Part shown: positions 8,239 through 15,148 of the stretch, in pieces | Layout of the letters: each line of letters begins with the position of its first letter | Numbering within the stretch: position 1 is the stretch's first letter | Origin: Zygnema cylindricum | Taxonomy: Eukaryota > Streptophyta > Zygnematophyceae > Zygnematales > Zygnemataceae | Reading direction: 5' to 3' | Assembly (NCBI GenBank): GCA_037447655.1 | Contig: JBBHKE010002648.1 | Span: 54,379 to 69,526, forward strand | Length of the DNA stretch: 15,148 bases | Position numbers and translations under genes: made by a program | Notes under the pieces: generated by a model | The model's database searches: none | The model's input: only the letters and a program-made list of their open reading frames with translations | Told to the model about the DNA's origin: nothing

Positions 8239-8480
8239 GGGTACATCCCCATGTATTAAAAAATCGACTTTTCATTGTCGTTTTGCCCTATAATTCAGTG
8301 AACTTTGAGAAAAACTTTAGCCGTACGAAAAAAACATTTTTACCACGGTACAGTGAACATCAATTCAATACTTAGAATGTACTGCATGTTTTTCGTCATG
8401 TGAACGCATTTTGGCGTTTTCCTCTTTTCGACCCCCGGGCAAGAGAATCCACCCCATCAAAAAACTTCATCCAAAATCAT
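8239..8480. mobile_element. PIF/Harbinger-like element, copy 2, left part only
   Basis: It starts GGGTACATCCCCATGT and lines up with the first ~270 bp of copy 1 once the nested MITE is removed. Shared words include GTCGTTTT, AGCCGTACGAAAAAA against AACCGTACAAAAAAA, and GGATGTACT against GAATGTACT. No right inverted terminus was found. It probably fades or is cut before the LTR to its right. The end coordinate is approximate. Confidence 0.65.
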
Positions 8481-8603
8481 CCCGAGGGGGTGTTTTATTT
8501 AAAAAACTGCCCAAACAGCGAATGAAAAATTTCCCACGCACGCGCCACAAGAGTGGGAAAGTTTGAGGACGAAGGAGAGTCCTCGCTATTTTTCTCTGTG
8601 CCC

Positions 8604-9023
8604 GTTGTAAGGATCAAATCACACGATGATAGAAAGAAAGCCAGAATAGTATGCGGAAGCAAAGACAGTAAGAAGAAAGCACTCCGGCAAAAGACAAAAA
8701 ATATTTCAACGGAGTTTTTCCCCTCTTACAAAGATGATCTTGTCCCAAACGACCTAGTCTTAAATACCCCTTCACACGAAACAAAGAAGTACTACCTAAA
8801 CTGCCGTCGACAAAAGTACGCAGATGAACCAATCAATCTACAGTACCACCGAAACGACATAAAGTACGTGGTACTAAAACGAAACGTCAAACTGCCATAC
8901 AAATTACTACGTACTAAAGTACTAGACAAGCACAATCAAACCAAACCAAACTATAACCAAACTAAACAAATAATATTACGGTGCTCAACAAAACTGAGAT
9001 GCCGTTTCACAATGAACTTAACA
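8604..9023 (-). mobile_element. 3' LTR of a Ty1/copia element (outer end approximate)
   Basis: On the - strand the LTR starts TGTTAAG (9023 downward), directly after a polypurine tract GTGAGGGGGAT (9034-9024) that follows the copia polyprotein stop. A TATTTAAG TATA-like box lies on the - strand near 8765. The outer end is placed at CTTACAAC near 8604 because it roughly mirrors TGTTAAG. An alternative end is TGTT at 8491. The 162-codon + strand frame at 8553-9041 is antisense to this LTR and is not considered a gene. The matching 5' LTR was not identified. Confidence 0.6.
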
Positions 9024-9050
9024 ATCCCCCTCACATTGTGAAACCCCCTC

Positions 9051-9772
9051 TTAAACTGAAAATAACCCTAGTTTAGGTCTACCCCGTAAAAGGACATCAT
9101 AGACCGCCGCCTTAGTTAACATATCTGCGGCCTCCTCCAAAGTCGACACGTATAAAAATTCAATCTCCTTCGCTAAAACCAGATCCCGTACAAAATGCCA
9201 CTGGATCTGGATATGTTTTGTTCGCTTTTGAAGATCGACCTTTTCACAAGCGCCATCGAACTCATGCTGTCAGTGAAGATTTGTAGACAACTAATCAAAA
9301 CGCCCAACTCACCGAGCATCTCCTTGATCCACATAGGCGCCTATGCCGTATGACACACTGACATATATTCAGACTTCGTGGAACTTGGAGCTGGAAACTC
9401 TAAGAAACTGCCGCGCCGCCCAAAATGAAAGCGTACCTTGACGTGGACTTTCTACTGTCAGAATCTCCTCCCCAATCTGCATTGCAATAACCGATACACT
9501 GCAAGGAGTCCCTTTTGGACTTCTACACCAATCCGTACTCGATCATACCAACCAAATAGCGAAATATTCGTTTTAGTGCCTCCCAATGATTCTTTTTTTG
9601 GAGCGTTGCAATAACGAATGACGACAAAAACTGCCGCCACAATATCCGGACGTGTACTTACGCTCAAACACATTAAGCTACCAACCGCCTCACGATATGG
9701 CATAGATACACACTTTTCCTCTTCATACTTTCTCTGTTGAAAAAGGGTGTTTTTTATTCTATCTCTTGTCAA
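9051..9772 (-). pseudogene. Ty1/copia polyprotein, C-terminal RT/RNase H end, broken
   Basis: In copia elements this part of Pol carries the end of reverse transcriptase and RNase H. On the - strand PYREAVGSLMCLSVSTRPDI (about 9640-9700) is the conserved linker between RT and RNase H. After a frameshift come the ADWGGDSDSRKSTSRY motif (about 9420-9480), then STKSEYMS, then after another shift IQWHFVRDLV (about 9180-9210) and YVSTLEEAADMLTKA (about 9105-9150), ending in a stop at 9051-9053. At least two frameshifts and internal stops make it a pseudogene. Upstream Pol, integrase and protease are missing; the sequence abuts a SINE-like unit near 9780. Confidence 0.88.
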
Positions 9773-9774
9773 GT

Positions 9775-9980
9775 CTATGGATATTCTATTGTTCTCATAC
9801 TTGTGATAGTCACTGAGAAGTGGCAGGGAGCCATGGCTATCTCAGGCAGATAAGGACAAGACAGGCAGAAGATATAGCCTCTGCAAAACATGGGCCGTCA
9901 TCATCAGGATTTGATCTTGAGACCTCCAGGTGACAGTCGTACGAAATAGCCGTACGCCTTATCCGGTAGGCCTTGATAAA
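9775..9980 (-). mobile_element. tRNA-headed SINE-like unit, copy 1
   Basis: On the - strand, 9980 down to 9897 folds into an 84-nt tRNA-like cloverleaf. The acceptor stem is TTTATCA/TGATGAC (6 of 7 with a wobble), the D arm GCCT-ACCGGATA-AGGC, the anticodon-type arm GTACG-GCTATTT-CGTAC, then an 18-nt variable region, and the T arm TCAAG-ATCAAAT-CCTGA. The last carries a pol III B-box match, GATCAAATC. A non-tRNA body follows to about 9775, whose TAGCCATGGCT...CTCAGTGACT block recurs in copy 2. Position 33 is C, not T, and there is a stem mismatch, so it is not taken as a functional tRNA gene. It abuts the truncated copia pol. The tail end is uncertain. Confidence 0.55.
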
Positions 9981-10185
9981 CAAAAAACATATTCTATTTG
10001 ATAAAGATTTGGAGTGTGACGCGGCGACACATTCCATCTAGCGGCCTATGGAACAAAATTAACATGGAACATACAGTACCGCAAGAAATAGTGTACCACA
10101 AGAAACGACATTTAAATCCAACGGACAAAATAACTTGTCGTTCGCGATCAACGCCTCGCAGAGGAGCCAGAGTTCCAGAGTGAAC
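9981..10185. other. Spacer, probably the outer part of the direct-repeat unit
   Basis: Weak similarity to 12040-12250 (CAGTAC...AAGAAA...CATTTA order) suggests the repeat described at 10186 begins earlier, but the match is too diverged to place an edge. No coding signal. Confidence 0.35.
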
Positions 10186-10690
10186 TTTCGGCGGTTTGCT
10201 AGCCAATGTCGGCAGACGACATGTGGCGAGATATGATTGTGGAGCGTATATTACACGGGGAGCAACTACGGCTCAGGAAGTGACAAGCGTCAGCAGAGCG
10301 GCCATGCCGTACTATTGCCGTACAAGAAGTACAGCGGTACATGTACCTTCTTATACCTTATAGTCATTTGATTAGTTACGGAACACTAGTAGTAGGTTTA
10401 GAGAGGGAGCTTCGGACTTAGAAAAATTTAAGTTGTCGCCTCTCTCCCAGAGTGCATGTGTATTTATACGCCACCTATGGTCACCCATAACTTAATGCTC
10501 AGGTGAGAAATTTTAGTGATTCTTTTTGCTGATGACTCAGGGGAGTCTAGGCTACACAAGGGTGTAGTTGGTCAGAGTTTTTGCGTGCGAGGGTGACACT
10601 TATTCATTGACGAAGTCAAAAGTCCAAATATTATCCTAGAAGCTTCATATAAGCTGGATATTCTGTGGACCAATGGAGGTCACAGAATTA
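10186..10690 (+). repeat. Diverged direct repeat, copy 1 (LTR/leader-like, precedes gag)
   Basis: Landmarks shared with 12253-12760 are TTTCGGCGGTTT (10186), GGACTTAGAAAAA (10414), CATAACTTA (10486), GTTGGTCAGAG (10567) and TTATCCTAGA (10631). The offset is constant at 2067-2069 bp. The block ends at the gag-like ATG (10673), as an LTR plus leader would. GTATTTATACGC near 10460 could be a TATA box. Weak similarity seems to continue slightly into gag, which a simple LTR pair would not show. Confidence 0.7.
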
Positions 10691-11705
10691 CAGGTTATGG
10701 GCCCACCCTCTAGAGTGCCCATTTTCAATGGAACAGGGTTCATATACTGGGAAACCATGATGAAGGGTGCATTTTTTGAAAAACGGCCATGGGACATTAT
10801 GAGCGGTCGTGTGCGTCAGCCAATTGCAAAATTGGGAGTTCCACCTAGGTTTGGAGGATCTCGATTCACACGAAGATCATGGGAGGCAGATGTGGTAGAG
10901 GATGTTGTAGAAAGCATCGTGTTAGACACAGGGAAGGAGAAGGGGAAGGAGAAACTCACACGGATGGCTAATAGATTGGTTCTAGTAGCAGATGTTCAGA
11001 AAACCGAGGGAAATGATATCGAAATCCTGGGATTTCAACAACATCGTGGCAACTCATTTTATTCTCGGGCGTCTCACTTAAGTACACCGTGAATCGTTAT
11101 TAGCGTAATAAAAAATATAGCGTAATGAAACAATTAGCGTACTTTACGGTTAATTGTGTTTTTGCGGGTACACCATGATACTAATTTATCATGTACTCTA
11201 ATTTGTAAACTGCTTGGTAAAAATTTTCGGCACGTAATATGTCCACACTAAACCATGTATATGTACGAAATTGTTCAAATCGTACGCCGTCGCGTTTTTT
11301 TTACATCTGCGTATGCCGGAAAATATTTACACAATTATATATTATTATATTTTCTGTACTTTTAAATTTAAAATTATACGGAATAGTACAGATCTGACAG
11401 TCCGTACACCACACTATTTAAAAGGGCACTAAATTACAGTTATGAACCGCATTGAGCGGGGAACCTCAAATAACGTGCAAAAACATTTAGCGTACTTTAT
11501 TCTATTTGAGAATTTGCCCCAAAAAAAAGGGTACCCCAATTAGCGTCATGTACGCTAATAGCGATTCACGGTGTAGTGGCTACACCTCATCTTCATGTAG
11601 GTAGGGCTGACAAGTTGTGGGAGGCTCTTGTCAACATTTACAAGAGTGGTACGATTCAGCAACAGAAGCTGGCTGATCAGAAGGTACAGACATTTAGGTA
11701 CAGAG
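10673..11705 (+). pseudogene. Copia-like gag fragment, split by a MITE
   Basis: The ATG at 10673 opens a 139-codon frame whose start contains VPIFNGTGFIYWETMMKGAF and RPWDIMSG, matching the N-terminal pattern of plant copia Gag (PxFNGxNYxxWxxxMxxxL...LWDxV). The frame is then lost in the MITE at 11085-11573. Beyond it, 11590-11690 encodes ADKLWEALVNIYKSGTIQQQ, the downstream Gag helix (AKELWDxLxxxY). It stops soon after. There is no zinc knuckle, protease, integrase or RT. The middle of the left frame (after about codon 50) does not look like Gag and may already be shifted. Confidence 0.7.
11085..11573. mobile_element. TA-flanked MITE (Tc1/mariner-like), copy 2, inside gag
   Basis: The termini CACCGTGAATCGTTATTAGC and, reverse-complemented from the right, CACCGTGAATCGCTATTAGC differ at one position. 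TA flanks both sides (11083-11084 and 11574-11575). TTAGCGTA words are repeated just inside both ends. It is the same family as 7275-7490 (CACCGYSAATCGCTATTAGC) but more than twice as long. No coding capacity. Confidence 0.88.
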
Positions 11706-11794
11706 TGTAAAAATTAATGGTCCATTTAAAGTATTTTCTAGGTCTAAATAGAAATATAGAAAGAAGTCGAGGCAGTCTACCTCTAACTTCTCTC

Positions 11795-12000
11795 TCCAAC
11801 TCTCAAACTTGTCGCAGTCATTGAGAAATTGGAGAGGGAGCTAAAGCCATGGCTACCTAGGCTATCCAGAGGTTTACGGGAAATATATATTAGTTGGGGG
11901 TTTATTTACTAAAAGGTATGTGCCGGCCACAGGATTTGATCCTGGTACCTACCGGACGGCAAACAGCCGGTAGCCGGTAGCCTTAGCCGTTAAGTCTTTA
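11795..12000 (-). mobile_element. tRNA-headed SINE-like unit, copy 2
   Basis: On the - strand a tRNA-like core (11995 down to 11929) has a D-arm-like CTT-AACGGCTA-AGG, and a T arm CCAGG-ATCAAAT-CCTGT with the B-box GATCAAATC. The spacing between the two (57 nt) is almost the same as in copy 1 (58 nt). The acceptor stem does not pair. The body block at 11801-11862 (CTCAATGACT, TAGCCATGGCT on the - strand) matches 9793-9847. A tRNA-derived SINE family is the simplest explanation. Confidence 0.5.
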
Positions 12001-12252
12001 ACTAGCGTTATATATTGCATGGTTTGATATTTAATTAAACATTATCAGGTAGGATAATACATTTAACTGTAACTGTTTACGGGATACATAGATCCTGTAA
12101 TGTAACAGTACGGATTACGGTACGGATAAGAAACCAATACCTCGCATTTATTTCTTTACTGAAACGAATACCACGCATGTATTTAATACGGCTACGATTA
12201 AATGTGAATTTAATCGGACGGCCGAAATTAACGCCGAGATTGCGGAAGAGGA
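12001..12252. other. Spacer with a short duplication
   Basis: AT-rich. AATACCTCGCATTTATTT (about 12136) and AATACCACGCATGTATTT (about 12168) form a local 2-copy direct repeat. The segment may include the outer part of the 12253 repeat. No gene. Confidence 0.45.
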
Positions 12253-12760
12253 TTTCGGCGGTTTTTGGTCATCGCCACATTGGATGACACATGGCGGAAT
12301 GACATTGGATCGCGGCATCTCCGAGGATTAAGGGAGCGAATCTGGACATACCACGTGTCGACATTTAGGCCATGTCGTACAGTGTCCGTACAGAAAGTAC
12401 ACCGGCAGTTGTACTTTTGTGTACGGAACTGTAATCTGATTGGCTTCGTACATCAGTAGATAGAGTATGTGAGAGAGATAGGACTTAGAAAAAATTAGGA
12501 GACAGGACCCTCTCTCCCAAAGAGCTTCTGTACAAAAGGTCAGCTTTGACCCTCCATAACTTAGTGCTCAGGAGAGCATATTCAGAGATTATTTTTGCTA
12601 TCGACTCACGGGAGTCTTGTCTTTACACGGGTGAAGTTGGTCAGAGTTATTGTCTACCACGGTGGCAGTTGTTTTTGCTGAAACACAAAGGGGTCAGGGT
12701 TATCCTAGAGGCTTCTTGGAAGTTGTCCACTTTGAGGACTTATCAAGGTCTCAGAGTTTC
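12253..12760 (+). repeat. Diverged direct repeat, copy 2
   Basis: The partner of 10186-10690, in the same orientation, with landmarks TTTCGGCGGTTT (12253), GGACTTAGAAAAA (12481), CATAACTTA (12555), GTTGGTCAGAG (12636) and TTATCCTAGA (12700). It could be the 3' LTR of the gag-bearing element or the 5' end of a second, truncated element. The reading frames across it have no recognisable domain. Confidence 0.7.
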
Positions 12761-12954
12761 ATTAGACGTGCTTCGAGAGTGTGATTCGAGATCTCCCCGT
12801 CCATGATTATACACGCGGATCCCCATGGGTGTGCGGATTATAGTACAAGACGCCCTCCACCTTCCTTTGACCTTTATTTGTTCCGATCCCATGGATGTTG
12901 GACCTTGGCACCTCCTTTTCATGTTTTCTCTTTGGGTTCTAGTCTAACCACGCC
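12761..12954. other. Junction sequence before the LINE, nothing recognised
   Basis: About 190 bp between the direct repeat and the conserved LINE protein. It contains CCCATGG twice (12822 and 12889). No endonuclease-type coding sequence is visible. Confidence 0.35.
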
Positions 12955-15148
12955 GTGGAGATGGTAGCGGGGCCCGAGAAACTATGGCTCGCTGTCGACG
13001 ATTCCTTCGAGGTGATTGGAAGGCCCTTCACGCCGAGCACGAGGATCGAGTTGCGAGTGCTTCCTTCACACCACGTGGTAGATCTAGGACTTCAGATGTA
13101 CCATCCTCTTATCGTCGTGAGGTTCATTTGGGCCGAGTTGGTGAGCTCTCTCGAGCGGTTCGCGCCCTCCAACCGTTTAATCCTGCTCCTCGGTCTACTA
13201 AGACTATTGAGATCTCTCTATCCACTGGCTCCCACCCCTCAATCCCCCTCTATTCACACCTTTGAGCCATCAGAGTGTTTTATCCTAGATCGATACGCTT
13301 TCATTAAAGCCCTTATGACTTCTCCACGTCTTTCAGCAGGGTGTCCATCAGGCACAGTTTATGAGTTATTTCGCGACGTTTTGCCTCCGGAATCAGGTGC
13401 CCGAGGTTTTGATGTGTTTTTTCGAGTTTGTTCTCTTATTGCCGGTGGTACTGTCCCTCTCGTACATGTGATCTCCTTACGGCCTCCCGCCTTGTAGCTG
13501 TCACCAAACCCAATGGGGGAATCCGTCCTATTGCCGTGGGCGAGGTGTTGTACCGATTGGTGGCCCGTGCCATCTGCATCCAGCTCCAGCCTGCTTTCCA
13601 TGATTATTTCTTTCTTTATTAGTTTGGAGTGGCTACCCGGGGAGGTTGTGAAGTTGTGGTCCACGAGATCCGTGCGTTGTTGGATGCCCATCTGGATTAT
13701 TTAGTCCTTCAAGTTGATGTTTCTAATGCTTTCAATACAGTGGATCGTAATGGCAATTTTTCCGAGCTTATGGCTGCACCTTCTCCAAATTGTTTAGATA
13801 TTTCCTTTTGTGAGGGCCTTTTATTCTTTGAGCAGCAGCCTCTCCTTTTCCATTGACGGTGATTTGGTCCCACTTTCTTCCACAACCTGCACTCGTCAGG
13901 GCGATCCACTTGGAGGCCCTTTGTTTGCCCTTGCTCATTACCGAGCCCTTCGAGCTTTCGCGACCGCTTTTCCATCTTGCCTCTTCCCTTCAATTGCGGA
14001 CGACACACACATTATCGGTCCTTGGGACCAAGTTATACCGACCTATTCTTTTTTCAAGGATCGTTTTGCCGGACTCAATCTTTTTGTCCAACCCACTAAG
14101 TGTGTTGTGTGGTCCCCCATTGCTTTTCCTCCTTCTTTCATTCCACCTCCTGGTTTACAAACTCCTCCTCCATCAGAAGGCATTCGTGTGTTAGGTTGCC
14201 CTCTCGGTTCTGATCTATACATCAAGCAATTTCTTGAATCTGCTCTTCAGACAGATTTGTCCCATGTGGATGACCTTTCTAACCTTTCCGATCCCCAAGT
14301 GGCTTTTGCACTTTTAACCCGGTGTTTCCCCCATCGGCCCTCCTACCTTACTCGTACTTCCCCTCCCACTCCTACTTTTGTGTTGTCCCTTTCTGCATTT
14401 GACGATCGGCTCATGGACGTCCTACATACTTTGTTAGGTCGTGGGGCTTTTGATCGTGAGTCTGGGCCTGCAGCCCGTATTCAGGCCAGTCTTCCAGTCT
14501 CTGCAGGTGGTTTGGGTTTACTGTGGACAGCCCGTGTTGCTCCAGCTGCCTATTTAGGAAGTTGGTGTCTTGTTGCCTCCACTATCGTCTCTCGTTTTTT
14601 GGCTGGGGACACTCCTATTCTTGCTACTGTTGTACTTTGAGTTTCGGACGGTGTGCTCGCCTTCCAGCGGTCCCTTCTCGATGCATCTCGTTCTCTTACT
14701 CCTACTGCTATCGCGGATATGCCAGTTCTTTCCACCCTTGTTTCGACATTAGTTGCACGTGTTCAGGAATCCATTTCTGATAAGGTTGTCGCCGCTATTA
14801 AGTCTGAGCTTCTCGAGGCGCTTCCTTGTGATACTTCGCGTGCACGCTTTCTTTTTTGTGGCGGACCTGGTTCTAGAGCTTGGCTATTGGCTATCCCTAT
14901 CTTATCTACCCTCCGATTCACACCGGCTCAATTCACCACGGCCCTTAGGTTTCGGCTTGGCCTCCCTCACCCACCTTTGCTTGGCTCTCTTGTTTGCTCT
15001 TGTGACTACATTCTGGATCCTGACGGCATTCATTTGCTTCGTTGCTCCCACGGAGGCGAGTTGATTCAGGCGCACGACACGATTCGAGACACCATTGCTA
15101 CTATCGCTTCCGAGGGAGGATATTCTGTCCGTCGGGAAGTTTCCCACA
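12955..15148 (+). pseudogene. LINE-type (non-LTR) reverse transcriptase, degenerate, runs off the window
   Basis: Conserved protein is readable across several frames. From 12984 comes ARCRRFLRGDWKAL and then GRVGELSRAVRAL, a pre-RT region. After a shift there is FIKALMTSPR...ELFRDVL and RVCSLIAGGTVP. After another shift come SRLVAVTKPNGGIRPIAVGE and, past an in-frame TAG at 13620-13622, FGVATRGGCEVVVHEIRALL with QVDVSNAFN (motif A, about 13710). A further shift near 13800 leads to TRQGDPLGGPLFALAHYRAL (motif B) and SIADDTHIIG (motif C, ADD, about 13990). A TGA at 14638 interrupts the frame, which then continues to the edge with a CxC...DPDGIHLLRC..GG....HD.IRD zinc-ligand-like pattern (14995-15090). 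No endonuclease is visible, so the element is 5'-truncated or carries it downstream. Confidence 0.88.

Noticed and set aside
8553-9041. 162-codon Lys-rich frame on the + strand, the longest in the area
   Set aside because: It is antisense to the LTR that directly follows the copia polypurine tract, begins at a non-ATG codon and has no recognisable domain.
9897-9980. A functional tRNA gene on the - strand
   Set aside because: The cloverleaf is good but position 33 is C, there are stem mismatches, position 26 is missing, and a second diverged copy with a shared body points to a SINE.
13810-14640. An independent 276-residue gene
   Set aside because: It is the middle of the LINE reverse transcriptase; conserved protein continues before it in another frame and after its TGA in the same frame.

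Overview
The window is nuclear DNA from a eukaryote with spliced genes, most likely a streptophyte (a green plant in the broad sense, possibly a charophyte alga or an early-diverging land plant). Three things point there. The one intact host gene is a two-domain fluoride exporter (FEX) whose motifs look plant-like. Its GT-AG introns are very pyrimidine-rich. The rest is a mosaic of plant-type transposable elements: hAT and Harbinger-like MITEs, Ty1/copia debris and a LINE. The species cannot be fixed from sequence alone.

Region 1 (1-3755) is the FEX gene on the + strand. Five exons at 48-131, 508-606, 940-1132, 2523-2944 and 3507-3755 join with perfect frame continuity into 348 codons and a stop. 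Every intron is GT-AG. The true N-terminus may lie left of the window. The introns hold long CT microsatellites and drifting TTGATTTGA-like or GGGAAATTTGG-like simple sequence.

Region 2 (3756-8600) is an AT-rich gene desert with small DNA transposons whose ends can be read base by base. These are two hAT-type MITEs of one family (4414-4749 and, inverted, 6587-6957), a third, unrelated hAT-type element (5388-6124) carrying a 62-bp minisatellite, and a Harbinger-like element (7208-8203) with a TA-flanked MITE (7275-7490) nested inside it. A truncated second copy of the Harbinger-like family starts at 8239. A 34-bp minisatellite lies at 4964-5134.

Region 3 (8604-12790) is retrotransposon debris. 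On the - strand are an LTR and the frameshifted C-terminal end of a Ty1/copia polyprotein. On the + strand is a copia-like gag fragment split by a second TA-flanked MITE. A diverged direct repeat with a constant offset of 2067-2069 bp brackets the gag piece, and two copies of a tRNA-headed SINE-like sequence lie on the - strand.

Region 4 (12955 to the right edge) is a degenerate LINE-type reverse transcriptase on the + strand, broken by frameshifts and stops. It still shows the RT catalytic motifs and a C-terminal zinc-ligand-like cluster and runs off the window.

Only FEX looks functional. The mobile elements show a readable order of events: MITE into Harbinger-like element, MITE into copia gag, and a SINE-like unit abutting copia pol. 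No CRISPR array, operon, rRNA or convincing functional tRNA gene was seen.
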